Shown here: in pieces, positions 33,055 to 40,936 of the stretch
Numbering within the stretch: the first letter of the stretch is position 1
How the letters are laid out: every line of letters starts with the position of its first letter
Virus record (IMG/VR): IMGVR_UViG_3300032315_000647
Span: 1-64,000 of that record
Length of the DNA stretch: 64,000 nt
Direction: 5' to 3' (one strand)
Source: a virus
Notes under the pieces: generated by a model
What the model was told of the DNA's origin: nothing
The model's input: the letters and a program-made list of their open reading frames with translations, nothing else
Databases searched by the model: none
Made by a program: the position numbers and the translations under genes

Positions 33055-33687
33055 ATGAATGTAAAAATAGGCTCTCAAGTAGGTAACTGGGAGGTTACTT
33101 CTGAGAAGTATAAAAAGGACGGAATTTATGTAAATGACTGCATTTGTATCTGTGGAACAGCTAGACCTGTACCAACGTGGAGTTTAAACAATTCAAAATC
33201 AAAAGGTTGTGGATGTACTAATGTAAAAGGGCGATTCAAAGCTAAATGTGTTGGAGACCTATCAGCTTCATATTATACTAGCTTTAAACACAACAGAAAA
33301 GCTAAAGAAATTGAGTTTTCTGATGATTTAAGCATGGAGCATCTATGGTACTTGTATGAACAACAAGGAGGCAGATGTGCAATATCAGGAATACCGATCT
33401 CTTTAAATCCTCAATGGTCTCAACAGAATAAAGGAAGACCTACAAAGATAGTACAAACTGCATCTATTGATAGAATTGATAACTCCAAGGGATATGTTGT
33501 AGGCAATGTTCAATGGGTACATAAAGATATAAATTATATGAGAGGTGGTCTATCTATCATGGAGTTTATAATCTTTTGCAGACAAGTGGTAAAACACAAC
33601 ACTAACGTTAATCTTAGTGAAATTAATTTTGATGAAGTAACGTTCTCTGGAAAGAGAAAATACTTCGGATCTACAGGTAAAAACTAA
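33055..33687 (+). CDS. HNH homing endonuclease-like protein
   Basis: A 210-aa protein. Residues 1-70 form a DNA-binding-like N-terminal domain with CxC motifs (CICICG, KGCGC). The C-terminal domain has the HNH signature: GRCAISGIPIS, ASIDRIDNSKGYVVGNVQWV, then an LSIMEFIIFC helix. It has its own consensus promoter and separates the dUTPase from the next small gene, as expected for a free-standing mobile endonuclease gene. Confidence 0.8.
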   Translation: MNVKIGSQVGNWEVTSEKYKKDGIYVNDCICICGTARPVPTWSLNNSKSKGCGCTNVKGRFKAKCVGDLSASYYTSFKHNRKAKEIEFSDDLSMEHLWYLYEQQGGRCAISGIPISLNPQWSQQNKGRPTKIVQTASIDRIDNSKGYVVGNVQWVHKDINYMRGGLSIMEFIIFCRQVVKHNTNVNLSEINFDEVTFSGKRKYFGSTGKN

Positions 33688-33691
33688 CAAC

Positions 33692-33919
33692 ATGGCTAAG
33701 TTGATAGTATCATTAGAAGAGGAGAATACAAGTTTGTTTTCTAAGCAATATCTCAGCCTTCCAGAGCTTCATGAAGAAATTGAGAATAAGTTAGAGGGTC
33801 TGAAGGTGATGGATAAGAGAAAGAAGAGAGAGATACAGAAAGCAAAGGATGATGTCAACTTTCTGATTAAAATGTATAATGCCAAGGCTAAGTTTAAGAC
33901 TTATGATATTGTAAAATAA
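33692..33919 (+). CDS. Hypothetical charged helical protein (75 aa)
   Basis: A 75-aa highly charged protein (Lys/Glu) predicted as one or two long helices, possibly a coiled coil. Starts 4 nt after the HNH stop. No family recognised. Confidence 0.55.
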   Translation: MAKLIVSLEEENTSLFSKQYLSLPELHEEIENKLEGLKVMDKRKKREIQKAKDDVNFLIKMYNAKAKFKTYDIVK

Positions 33920-33938
33920 AAACCTCCAAAAGTGTAAA

Positions 33939-34349
33939 ATGAGCACATGCCCCACATGTGGAGCAAAGTGTGAAGGATCACATTGTTTCAGGCACAAGCC
34001 AAGAAAACCACTACCTAAAACGTCCAGTAGATTTGTTAAAAAACAGGACAATTCTCGGAATATTTCCGAAATGAGAGACTTCTTCTTACAAGTTTGGAGG
34101 AGACGTTCTCATCATTCTGAAGTGAGTGGTAAATATTTAGGGTCTGAACCTTTGACAGTGTTCTTTCATCACATCCTTCCTAAGGAAAAATATCCTCAAG
34201 CTGCGCTAGATGAAGAAAACATCATACTTTTGACATTAGAAGAGCACGATCAAGTGGAGATGGATGTATATAGATATGAAGAAGTTAACACTAGACGTAA
34301 TGTTTTAAAACTGAAATATGAACCCACCGAAAAGAGAATACAAGAATGA
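33939..34349 (+). CDS. HNH-like protein with zinc-ribbon N-terminus
   Basis: A 136-aa protein beginning CPTCGAKCEGSHC, a four-Cys ribbon. The middle block RRSHHSEVSGKYLG ... TVFFHHILPKEKYP ... ENIILLTLEEHDQVE is an HNH-type/NinG-like pattern (HH then N then H). Phage proteins of this type are small nucleases acting on branched DNA or packaging intermediates. It overlaps PhoH by 32 nt. Confidence 0.6.
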   Translation: MSTCPTCGAKCEGSHCFRHKPRKPLPKTSSRFVKKQDNSRNISEMRDFFLQVWRRRSHHSEVSGKYLGSEPLTVFFHHILPKEKYPQAALDEENIILLTLEEHDQVEMDVYRYEEVNTRRNVLKLKYEPTEKRIQE

Positions 34350-34974
34350 CATTAAGTATAAAGTCACTCTTAACGATGAACAAAAAGAGGCTAAGAGACT
34401 CATCATTGAGAACCAGATAGTGATCATCACTGGTAGGGCAGGAAGTGGTAAGTCTCTTGTTGGTGCACAGTGCGCTCTTGACTTCTTGTTTAAGAAGCAG
34501 TGTGAGAAGATTTTTGTCACAAGAGCCACTATTGAGGTGGGTAATAGTTTAGGTTATCTTCCTGGTGGTATAGATGAAAAATTCAATCCTTATCTAGAAG
34601 CATTTCAAGAGAACCTTCTAAAGTGTCATGATCCACTGAAAATTCAAGAGCTCATTGCTGCAAAAAAGATTCTCACCTATCCTGTACAATTCATCAGAGG
34701 TAAAACTATTGATGATTTACTTATTGTAGAGGAGGCTCAGAACTTATCTAAAGCACAGATGTTGGCTATTCTTACACGCCTTGGTAAGACAGGAAAGATT
34801 ATTATCAACGGAGATTTGGAACAAACAGATATTCGTGATAATGGCATGAACGGACTATCGTATGTAATTGAGATGTCCAAAAGAATAGCTGATATCAAAT
34901 GGATTAAGCTGAAGGAAAATCACAGAAGTGACTTAGTTGGTAAAATATTGGATTATGAATATTCAAAGAACTAG
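34318..34974 (+). CDS. phoH: PhoH-like ATPase
   Basis: A 218-aa protein with Walker A GRAGSGKSLVG, the RATIEVGNSLGYLPG motif, Walker B DLLIVEEAQNL and IINGDLEQTD, all typical of PhoH. It is an RNA-helicase-like ATPase common in phages; the physiological role in infection is not settled. Its ATG lies 32 nt inside the previous gene. Confidence 0.9.
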   Translation: MNPPKREYKNDIKYKVTLNDEQKEAKRLIIENQIVIITGRAGSGKSLVGAQCALDFLFKKQCEKIFVTRATIEVGNSLGYLPGGIDEKFNPYLEAFQENLLKCHDPLKIQELIAAKKILTYPVQFIRGKTIDDLLIVEEAQNLSKAQMLAILTRLGKTGKIIINGDLEQTDIRDNGMNGLSYVIEMSKRIADIKWIKLKENHRSDLVGKILDYEYSKN

Positions 34975-34976
34975 TT

Positions 34977-35321
34977 ATGGAATTGTATAATTACAAAGCC
35001 ACTGTATTGAGAATACTTGATGGTGACACCATAGAACTCAATATAGATCTTGGATTTACAGTTCATTGGAAATCTACATGCAGGTTCTATGGAATAAACA
35101 CTCCTGAGCTAAAAAGCAAAGACGCTCAAGAGAGAAAAAGAGCAAAAGAGGCAAGAGACTTTACAAGTGAATGTCTTCCTATAGGAGCTTCAGTGATTGT
35201 GAAAAGTAAAGAGCTGGATAAGTATGGAAGACCTCTTGTGGATTTGTATTACGGAGAAGATAACATTCATTTAAATCAGCTTCTATTAGACAAGAAGCTT
35301 GCAAACATTCTTAATTATTAA
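34977..35321 (+). CDS. Thermonuclease-like (SNase) protein
   Basis: A 114-aa protein with the OB-fold SNase pattern: VLRILDGDTIEL, RFYGINTPEL, AKEARDFTSECL, KELDKYGRPLVDLYY. The order of the catalytic Arg/Glu/Arg residues is preserved (Asp, Arg in FYGINTPE, Arg in YGRP), so a Ca-dependent nuclease is likely. It is 2 nt after PhoH; no signal peptide, so it acts in the cytoplasm or virion. Confidence 0.85.
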   Translation: MELYNYKATVLRILDGDTIELNIDLGFTVHWKSTCRFYGINTPELKSKDAQERKRAKEARDFTSECLPIGASVIVKSKELDKYGRPLVDLYYGEDNIHLNQLLLDKKLANILNY

Positions 35322-35334
35322 ACCAATAGAGTTT

Positions 35335-35685
35335 ATGACAGTAGAACAAGTGGCTCAAGTGGCTCACGAAATCAACATGGCTTATTGCCAAGCAATTGGT
35401 GATAATAGTCAACCAACGTGGGAAGATGCTCCTGAATGGCAAAAAAGTTCAGCAATTAAAGGTGTAGAGTTTCATCTAGCAAATCCAGATGCTGGTCCAG
35501 ACGCATCTCATGTAAGTTGGATGAAGCAAAAAACAGAGGAAGGCTGGAAATATGGCCCCATAAAGGATGCAGAAAAAAAAGAACATCCTTGTTATGTTCC
35601 TTATGAAGAACTTCCAACAGAGCAGAAAGCAAAAGATTATTTGTTTAAGCAAATAGTACATTCATTAAAAAACCAAATAGTATGA
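35335..35685 (+). CDS. RyR-domain protein
   Basis: A 116-aa protein from ATG 35335. The sequence VEQVAQVAHEINMAYC ... PTWEDAPEWQKSSAIKGVEF ... WKYGPIKDAEKKEHPCYVPYEELP ... KDYLFKQIVHSL is the RyR repeat (Pfam PF02026), first described in ryanodine receptors and seen in bacteria and phages. Molecular function in phages is unknown; a ligand- or protein-binding role is possible. It is cotranscribed with the next gene (4 nt overlap). Confidence 0.8.
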   Translation: MTVEQVAQVAHEINMAYCQAIGDNSQPTWEDAPEWQKSSAIKGVEFHLANPDAGPDASHVSWMKQKTEEGWKYGPIKDAEKKEHPCYVPYEELPTEQKAKDYLFKQIVHSLKNQIV

Positions 35686-35984
35686 GCAATCAATTTTTCT
35701 ACACTCGTAAAGAGTTGAAGAGCGGTACACCTGAGAATCCTGTGTACAATGTGTTTCGTGATAGCTTCAATGTGAACAAGGTGATACGCACCGTAGCTAT
35801 TGAAGATGGTAGAGTGATGGTGCTTCTGGATGATTTGCATGAGCGTGCACAAGATGTACCTGACATGGATGCTAAGACTAATAAGATTAAGGGGTATAAG
35901 CGTCAAAGGAACACCTTCCAGAGTGAGATATATTTGGAGGGAGAGGATGTCGAAAGGTTTTACATAACAACATCTATTAATTAA
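35682..35984 (+). CDS. Hypothetical protein (100 aa)
   Basis: A 100-aa protein overlapping RyR by 4 nt and the GT32-like gene by 1 nt. Beta-rich with a basic central segment (KRQRNTFQ). Not recognised. Confidence 0.55.
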   Translation: MSNQFFYTRKELKSGTPENPVYNVFRDSFNVNKVIRTVAIEDGRVMVLLDDLHERAQDVPDMDAKTNKIKGYKRQRNTFQSEIYLEGEDVERFYITTSIN

Positions 35985-36979
35985 TGAGACCTATTTTCTT
36001 CTACTGGGATGGTGGGATAAGCAATAGTAGGATGAAAGTCTTACAAGATTGTATGTATTCTACAAGAGTGCACAATCCTGAATGTCCTATTGTATTAGTG
36101 AGCAATAGTATATCAAGCAGTTCGTTTGATGACACTTATAGAATAAGTGTTATGAAATGGGACAGATCATTGATAATGCAATCTCCATTTCCAAAGGATA
36201 AGATTGATCTCTATCTGGATGGTGATAGGTGTATTACAGGTTATAGAGAGCTTTCTGATTTAATAAGATTGGCAGTTCTTTATAGATATGGTGGTTCCTA
36301 CATAGATACAGACGATCTTTGCATCAAACCTATTCCAGTAGAAGAAAATATTATTTGTCGTTCGTACGATCCTCACACTGCACATTACAATCTCGTAACT
36401 CCTGAAGATTGTATTCCTGGAGTGTACAGAGAAATACGTGGGTATGATCACATCAACTTCTTTCCAAGAAACGACTGTTGGTTAAACTTTGTACCAAAGC
36501 ATCCTTTGATACGTGATATATTAAGCAACCCTAAACTAAATGGGATAAACAAACCTGTTTATATTGGGGACGGATTCTCATGGCAATCTCTTACATTAGA
36601 GGCATGTATGAAATACATCATGCACATAAATGACATATTCAGAACATCTCTTACACTTCTCTATCTATTTGAGGATTTTGTGTCAGCAAGTTCTTTCTGG
36701 GACAGGTGTCATCATGGAGGAGAAATGTGTGATTTGTACAATGAAATATTTCCTGATCTTAAGGAATATGAATGGGGATTCTATAAGTGCACTAAAGACG
36801 TAGCAGAGAGATTCCTAGAAACAGTGATAGACAAATATCCTCATCTGTCACACATGTGGCTTCATAGAAAGGATGAGAATCCAGAATGGATGTTAGAAGA
36901 CCTAGATGCTGAAGGTAAGTATGCTGTATCTACATGGATTTATAAAATTCAAAAAGACAAAATAAAGAGCTATATATGA
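35984..36979 (+). CDS. GT32-like glycosyltransferase
   Basis: A 331-aa protein with the GT32/Gly_transf_sug core: IRLAVLYRYGGSYIDTDD (Asp-x-Asp metal site) preceded by YLDGDR, and a C-terminal WLHRKDE region. These enzymes transfer sugars from nucleotide donors with metal help. Likely acceptors in this phage are virion proteins or host surface glycans. It overlaps the GT2 gene by 4 nt, making a two-gene glycosylation unit at the end of the plus-strand operon. Confidence 0.75.
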   Translation: MRPIFFYWDGGISNSRMKVLQDCMYSTRVHNPECPIVLVSNSISSSSFDDTYRISVMKWDRSLIMQSPFPKDKIDLYLDGDRCITGYRELSDLIRLAVLYRYGGSYIDTDDLCIKPIPVEENIICRSYDPHTAHYNLVTPEDCIPGVYREIRGYDHINFFPRNDCWLNFVPKHPLIRDILSNPKLNGINKPVYIGDGFSWQSLTLEACMKYIMHINDIFRTSLTLLYLFEDFVSASSFWDRCHHGGEMCDLYNEIFPDLKEYEWGFYKCTKDVAERFLETVIDKYPHLSHMWLHRKDENPEWMLEDLDAEGKYAVSTWIYKIQKDKIKSYI

Positions 36980-37668
36980 TTTCCGTATTGACACTAACAT
37001 ACAAGAGACCTCATCTTTTAGAAGAAGCTATTGAATCATTTCTTAGACAATACACCACTCATCCAAAGGAAATGGTTATCATAAACGATAACAAAGATGT
37101 AGACTATGTTTACAATCATCCTGATGTAACAATCATCAATTGTAAAGAAAGGTTCTCATCTGTATCTAAAAAACTTCAATGGGGATTTAGTCAGTGTAAG
37201 TATGATTACATTTACAGACTGGACGATGATGATTTGTTAACAGAAAATGGGTTACAGAAAGCTTGTGATTACATCATCAACAATCCAGGATATGATATAT
37301 ACAGAGCTTCTGGTTTCTATTTCTTTGTGAATAATAAACTAGATGGGTGGACAACTAGTATCAATAATGGAAACATCTATAGCAAAAGCTTTGTTGAAAG
37401 AATTGAGTTTCCTGATACATGTATAGGAGAAGATGCAGACATCACGTTCCATAAAGGAGGAACTTGGTGGGAACCAAAAGAGAAAGATGCAACAATGATC
37501 TACCGTTGGGGAATGGGAACACTTCACATATCAGGGATGGGGAATCAACCTAATGACATCATCTTAAACAAGGCTGATAAAGTGTTAGACAATAGAGTGG
37601 GTACAATAACGCTACATCCAAAGTTTTTATCAGATTATTATGAACAAATAAAAAAAGCCCCTATTTAG
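36976..37668 (+). CDS. GT2-family glycosyltransferase
   Basis: A 230-aa GT-A fold protein: start ISVLTLTYKRPHLLEEAI, donor-binding YIYRLDDDDLL (Asp triad), and a C-terminal EDADITFHKGG block. Family 2 enzymes use UDP- or GDP-sugars. It is the last gene of the plus-strand block and is followed directly by a bidirectional terminator. Confidence 0.8.
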   Translation: MISVLTLTYKRPHLLEEAIESFLRQYTTHPKEMVIINDNKDVDYVYNHPDVTIINCKERFSSVSKKLQWGFSQCKYDYIYRLDDDDLLTENGLQKACDYIINNPGYDIYRASGFYFFVNNKLDGWTTSINNGNIYSKSFVERIEFPDTCIGEDADITFHKGGTWWEPKEKDATMIYRWGMGTLHISGMGNQPNDIILNKADKVLDNRVGTITLHPKFLSDYYEQIKKAPI

Positions 37669-37680
37669 AGGCTTTTCTTT
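37653..37680. terminator. Bidirectional terminator between converging gene blocks
   Basis: AAAAGCC (37653-37659) pairs with GGCTTTT (37670-37676), inner CT/AG pairs, short loop; T-rich after it on the plus strand and A-rich before it, giving T on the minus strand. It lies between the plus-strand operon and the minus-strand structural block. The next 80 nt (37681-37758) hold no clear gene. Confidence 0.75.
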
Positions 37681-37758
37681 TATATTGCTTCCAAAGAATA
37701 GCTGTTCTAGACCAACTATTCACCCTGTTGTGCATCGTTGAGAGGCATGTGAAGCTAA

Positions 37759-37896
37759 TTATTTAGAAAGTCTTTTCTGTTTCATAGGCCATTGAGGACT
37801 CTTGAGTCTGAGTTTCGTATCAGCCTCTTTCATATAATTGTCCTTTGGTCTAGGATTGTTCACCTTTGGAGCCTTTCTTGGTTTGCCACTTTTCAT
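37759..37896 (-). CDS. Small Lys-rich protein (45 aa)
   Basis: A 45-aa basic protein (14 Lys/Arg, several Pro), minus strand. It starts at ATG 37896-37894 and the stop of the upstream gene overlaps (TAATG). It belongs to a run of Lys/Gly-rich small proteins that probably are virion or DNA-condensing proteins. No family recognised. Confidence 0.55.
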   Translation of the reverse strand: MKSGKPRKAPKVNNPRPKDNYMKEADTKLRLKSPQWPMKQKRLSK

Positions 37897-38288
37897 TAGC
37901 AACCATTTTTACACTTCTTCATACCACCTTTACCACTAGTGTTCTTACCAATAGTGCGACCATAAGTAGACAAACGAGTGGATGTGCTACTCTTAGAAGG
38001 AGAAAGAGTTGCTCCATTACGAGCTTTCTTAATCTTACCACCTTTACGCATACCTCCTACTTCAGGAACTTCGGGTCTCAGTTTAGCCATATTCTTCTGG
38101 AGATATTCTTTACCACGTTCTGAACGAGTTGCTCTTTCTACTACTCTTTTAGTGACACGTTCAGCCCTATCAGGATTCTTAGCACTCAACCTACCAATCC
38201 TTTTAAGTTGCCCACGCCTAAGGTAAACCTTCTTACCACCTTGAGCCTTTTCACCATCAGCTCCGCTTTTAGCAGCAGTCTTTTTCAT
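37896..38288 (-). CDS. Basic Lys/Gly-rich protein (130 aa)
   Basis: A 130-aa strongly basic protein: N-terminal third Lys/Ala, middle with KRVVERATRSERGKEYLQ, C-terminal half with repeated Gly-Lys motifs (GGMRKGGKIKK, GKGGMKKCKNGC). No catalytic motif; low-complexity charge suggests a DNA- or RNA-binding or capsid-interior protein. Not identified. Confidence 0.65.
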   Translation of the reverse strand: MKKTAAKSGADGEKAQGGKKVYLRRGQLKRIGRLSAKNPDRAERVTKRVVERATRSERGKEYLQKNMAKLRPEVPEVGGMRKGGKIKKARNGATLSPSKSSTSTRLSTYGRTIGKNTSGKGGMKKCKNGC

Positions 38289-38296
38289 TGTATATA

Positions 38297-38629
38297 TTAT
38301 TTAGATTTTTTTAGTTTACCACCATTCTTAATGACACCACGTCCTTTAAGAACATCAGCACGAGTCACTTTACCATCTCCTGTGAGATCAGGAAAGCTCT
38401 TTCCAGACTTAGCTTTCATTATACCACCACTCTTCATTTTCTTCTTAGGAGCAGGTTTAGCTTTGGCTTTAGTTTTATTATAAGTGCTAGGCCCTACCAC
38501 ATCTTGCAAAGCAGATCTAGGAATCATTTTACCAGGAAACATCTCACTAGGAACAGAATCTACAGCAGCCTTTTTCTTTGCAGGGCTCATTATCTTAGTT
38601 CCTTTCTGAGCCTTCTTAATTGTTTTCAT
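38297..38629 (-). CDS. Basic protein with dockerin/EF-hand-like Ca loop (110 aa)
   Basis: A 110-aa protein rich in Lys with a C-terminal DLTGDGKVTRADVL, a canonical EF-hand/dockerin calcium-binding loop (D-x-T/N-x-D-G-x-V). The rest is Lys/Pro/Ala low complexity (KPAPKKKMKSGG). Suggests a structural protein that uses calcium, such as a tail or decoration component; which one is unknown. Confidence 0.65.
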   Translation of the reverse strand: MKTIKKAQKGTKIMSPAKKKAAVDSVPSEMFPGKMIPRSALQDVVGPSTYNKTKAKAKPAPKKKMKSGGIMKAKSGKSFPDLTGDGKVTRADVLKGRGVIKNGGKLKKSK

Positions 38630-38650
38630 TACTATCTATAATTTTAATTG

Positions 38651-38932
38651 TTAACAATTCCATTTACGAAGAGACTTATTAATCCTGCTGTTGGGATCAT
38701 TAGCAGTTTTAGCAGAGGTGAGGCGCTTCTTCATACCAGACATTCTAGCACAAAATGATTTACGTCTACTAGCAGCTTTACTTCCTGGTTTAAGTTTGGA
38801 AGGTTTAGTAGTGACAGCAGTTTTGAGTTTGGATCCAGGGTTAGCTTTTCTATAGGAAGCAACACCTTTAGCATTCAATCCTCCAGAAGGATTCTTACCC
38901 TCTTTTCTTTGCCAAGCTGGACTCTTTGCCAT
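38651..38932 (-). CDS. DUF6321-like basic structural protein (93 aa)
   Basis: A 93-aa very basic protein: SPAWQRKEGKNPSGGLNAKG ..., NPGSKLKTAVTT, SFCARMSGMKKRLTSAKT. I recognise this order from DUF6321-like proteins in many marine and freshwater phages. It is predicted disordered and DNA-compatible; virion association is likely. Position among other Lys-rich genes supports this. Confidence 0.75.
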   Translation of the reverse strand: MAKSPAWQRKEGKNPSGGLNAKGVASYRKANPGSKLKTAVTTKPSKLKPGSKAASRRKSFCARMSGMKKRLTSAKTANDPNSRINKSLRKWNC

Positions 38933-38934
38933 AT

Positions 38935-39093
38935 CTATTTCTTTTTAGCTTTAGCCATCTTCTTGAATGTCTTAGCAAGAGCCTTAGCTCTTCCTGTACA
39001 TCCAGGCTTTGTAATAGGGGTACATTTACCTTCAGTTCCTCTACGTTTAATAGAGGCTGTGGCTTTCTGTATCCACTTTTTGTCTGTAGCCAT
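38935..39093 (-). CDS. Small basic protein (52 aa)
   Basis: A 52-aa protein, Lys/Ala-rich with two Cys (KCTP, GCTG) and a C-terminal KKMAKAKKK tail. It sits between two similar small basic genes. No family recognised. Confidence 0.6.
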   Translation of the reverse strand: MATDKKWIQKATASIKRRGTEGKCTPITKPGCTGRAKALAKTFKKMAKAKKK

Positions 39094-39095
39094 GA

Positions 39096-39242
39096 CTATT
39101 TCTTTTTAACCTTTCCACCCTTTTTCATATTACCAAGAGTGCGTTCTTGCACCTTTGTCCAAGCACCCTTGGGATCAACCATAGGGGCTTTCTTGGTGGT
39201 TTTTGTTACACCACCAGCTTGTGCCTTTTTTAACTTTGCCAT
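39096..39242 (-). CDS. Small basic protein (48 aa)
   Basis: A 48-aa Lys/Gly-rich protein ending KKGGKVKKK. Its ATG shares bases with the upstream stop (TAATG). Same style as the flanking genes; may be a paralogous set. Confidence 0.55.
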   Translation of the reverse strand: MAKLKKAQAGGVTKTTKKAPMVDPKGAWTKVQERTLGNMKKGGKVKKK

Positions 39243-39472
39243 TATGCTTCAGTTTTCAGGAGTTCGTCCTTGCTGTTAGTAAGGAAGTTTTTAGCCAAAT
39301 AAGCAACAGCTGCCTTACCAGCAACAACAGCAATATCCAGAAGTTGCTGTACAGTGGGAAGAGAACCTGCATCAAGAATAGTGTAAATGCCTTGTGTAAT
39401 AACAAGCAGTACAGCTACAACAATACCGTTAGACAGATCCTTAAAATTCAGATTGAGAAAACCGCTTTTCAT
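39242..39472 (-). CDS. Putative holin / two-helix membrane protein (76 aa)
   Basis: A 76-aa protein with two hydrophobic segments: residues about 14-34 (SNGIVVAVLLVITQGIYTIL) and about 45-62 (DIAVVAGKAAVAYLAKNF), separated by a short turn and with a charged C-terminus. The size and topology fit a small holin. It lies 4 kb from the endolysin, so the role is only suggested. Confidence 0.55.
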   Translation of the reverse strand: MKSGFLNLNFKDLSNGIVVAVLLVITQGIYTILDAGSLPTVQQLLDIAVVAGKAAVAYLAKNFLTNSKDELLKTEA

Positions 39473-39484
39473 ATATTATAGTTT

Positions 39485-39652
39485 TTATTTACCTTTTGCC
39501 TTTATCTTACGCTCCTGTTTGAGCATAGCTGCTGTAGGCTTTTTACCAGACTTACCAGCAGCTTTGTTTTTCTTAGCTGCTGCACGAATGTTATCCCAAA
39601 GTCCTCTTTGAGAAACACTTCCGTCAGCACGCTTCATCATTTGTTTTGCCAT
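39485..39652 (-). CDS. Conserved basic phage protein (55 aa)
   Basis: A 55-aa Lys/Ala-rich protein beginning MAKQMMKRADGSVSQRGLWDNI. I recognise this N-terminus from several phage genomes (unnamed family). Mostly helical and basic; likely virion-associated or DNA-binding. Confidence 0.65.
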   Translation of the reverse strand: MAKQMMKRADGSVSQRGLWDNIRAAAKKNKAAGKSGKKPTAAMLKQERKIKAKGK

Positions 39653-39658
39653 AACACA

Positions 39659-39904
39659 TTATTTAGACATGCTAAGAACTCTAGGTTCTTCAGCAGTTTC
39701 TTTAACAATACCAGCTTCTACAGCTGATGCAAGAGCACGTTCAACAGCTTGATTTGCTTCACTAATCTGAAGAATACGTGCAGCTTCTTCTGTGCTTAAT
39801 ATAGAACGAAATGCATTTAAAATCATACCGAATTCAGAACCTGTCAATTCAAACTTGTCTTGAGGAGTCCATGTGTACCTTTTACTTGGATCATAAGATG
39901 CCAT
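39659..39904 (-). CDS. Conserved phage protein (81 aa)
   Basis: An 81-aa protein with YTWTPQDKFELTGSEFGMILNA and a C-terminal helix, a pattern known to me from other phages without function. Probably structural, given the gene neighbourhood. Confidence 0.6.
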   Translation of the reverse strand: MASYDPSKRYTWTPQDKFELTGSEFGMILNAFRSILSTEEAARILQISEANQAVERALASAVEAGIVKETAEEPRVLSMSK

Positions 39905-39909
39905 AAAAT

Positions 39910-40233
39910 TTATTTTTTGGTTTGAACAAAATTATGTATAGGACTTGAATCTACCAAATTTATTTCAAAGGCTATTGTTGCAGACGTTTTGATACTCTTA
40001 GACAAGTTGAGCTTTATATGGAAGATGTTATGTAGTTTGAGTATTTCTTCCAATAGCATTGGGTTATATTTAGGAAGACTAGGTACTAGTCTAAAGTGAT
40101 ATGAAGTTGGTGTTTTGGTTATCTCAAGAGTGCTTAGTTCATCTACAGAGTCAATCACTCCCTCTAGATGTGCAAAATAAACCATTTCATTATCGGGCAT
40201 CACTTCAGGGAAGAACCTCTTGTTGACAACCAT
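39910..40233 (-). CDS. Hypothetical protein (107 aa)
   Basis: A 107-aa beta-rich protein with Met, Leu and Ile strands; shares its start with the upstream stop (overlap of one base). No family recognised. Confidence 0.5.
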   Translation of the reverse strand: MVVNKRFFPEVMPDNEMVYFAHLEGVIDSVDELSTLEITKTPTSYHFRLVPSLPKYNPMLLEEILKLHNIFHIKLNLSKSIKTSATIAFEINLVDSSPIHNFVQTKK

Positions 40234-40637
40234 TAGGATAGAGTTAGTAGATATTTTGTTTTAGCTGCTTCTCCACTTAGCGCATCAGCTAAATTAGCTA
40301 TATCGTGATAGCTGTTTGATTCAGCATATCTTTTTAAGTTACTAGAGAAGTCCATAAGTGCTGTGACAACTGAATTAGAGTCTGCACTACTCAATGCTTC
40401 TATTGTATATACACCAGGACGCTTACCTGTATAACCCATAAGCTTTTCTATCACACCATCTTTAAAGTCATGTACATAATCATACAATCCTCCAAGAGCT
40501 TGATGCTCAGCATAACTCTTTGTCTGCCAATGCAATAGATGTAGTTGCTCATGGAAATATGTAAGCTTCCCAGCTATTGTTTCCAAGTTTAGTTCTCCTG
40601 ATTTCATCATCTCTTCAGGGAATAATGATTTTGCCAT
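40233..40637 (-). CDS. DUF5856-like ferritin-fold protein (134 aa)
   Basis: A 134-aa all-helical protein. YFHEQLHLLHWQTKSYAEHQ is a Dps/ferritin-type helix, and KDGVIEKLMGYTGKRPG follows. I recognise the DUF5856 family, found in T4-like and cyanophages, with a ferritin-like fold. The role is unknown; it may bind metal or act as a structural protein. Confidence 0.75.
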   Translation of the reverse strand: MAKSLFPEEMMKSGELNLETIAGKLTYFHEQLHLLHWQTKSYAEHQALGGLYDYVHDFKDGVIEKLMGYTGKRPGVYTIEALSSADSNSVVTALMDFSSNLKRYAESNSYHDIANLADALSGEAAKTKYLLTLS

Positions 40638-40651
40638 GTTGTTTGGTTTTA

Positions 40652-40924
40652 TTATCCAGGACTAGTTGTTGTTGTAGTTGTAGTAACAGGTCTAGTTGTT
40701 GTTGTGGTAGTTGTGCTAGTAGAAGTGCTAGTAGTAGTAGTTGTACTTGTGCTACTAGTAGATGTTGTAGTTGTTGTTGGATTACAACACTCATAAGCAT
40801 CAATTTCCTCCCAGTTACCTACAGCAGGCTTAAACCTATTGAGGATTAAACTACCAGAGATTACACGACCTGTACCATCATAACGTACAAATGCTTTTAA
40901 CGGTCTTTTATTTATACTTGCCAT
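40652..40924 (-). CDS. Structural-type protein with Thr-rich tail, copy 2 (90 aa)
   Basis: A 90-aa protein: N-terminal 50-residue domain (ASINKRPLKAFVRYDGTGRV ... ECCNP) followed by about 40 residues that are almost all Thr and Ser. The domain is about two-thirds identical to the upstream gene product (40937-41212), a tandem duplication. The Thr/Ser tail looks like a mucin-like O-glycosylation stretch or a flexible linker. Likely virion surface. Confidence 0.75.
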   Translation of the reverse strand: MASINKRPLKAFVRYDGTGRVISGSLILNRFKPAVGNWEEIDAYECCNPTTTTTSTSSTSTTTTTSTSTSTTTTTTTRPVTTTTTTTSPG

Positions 40925-40936
40925 ATTATATTAGTT

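Noticed and set aside
37661-37735. Possible 24-aa minus-strand basic peptide after the gene at 37759
   Set aside because: It runs into the terminator hairpin and is too short to support.
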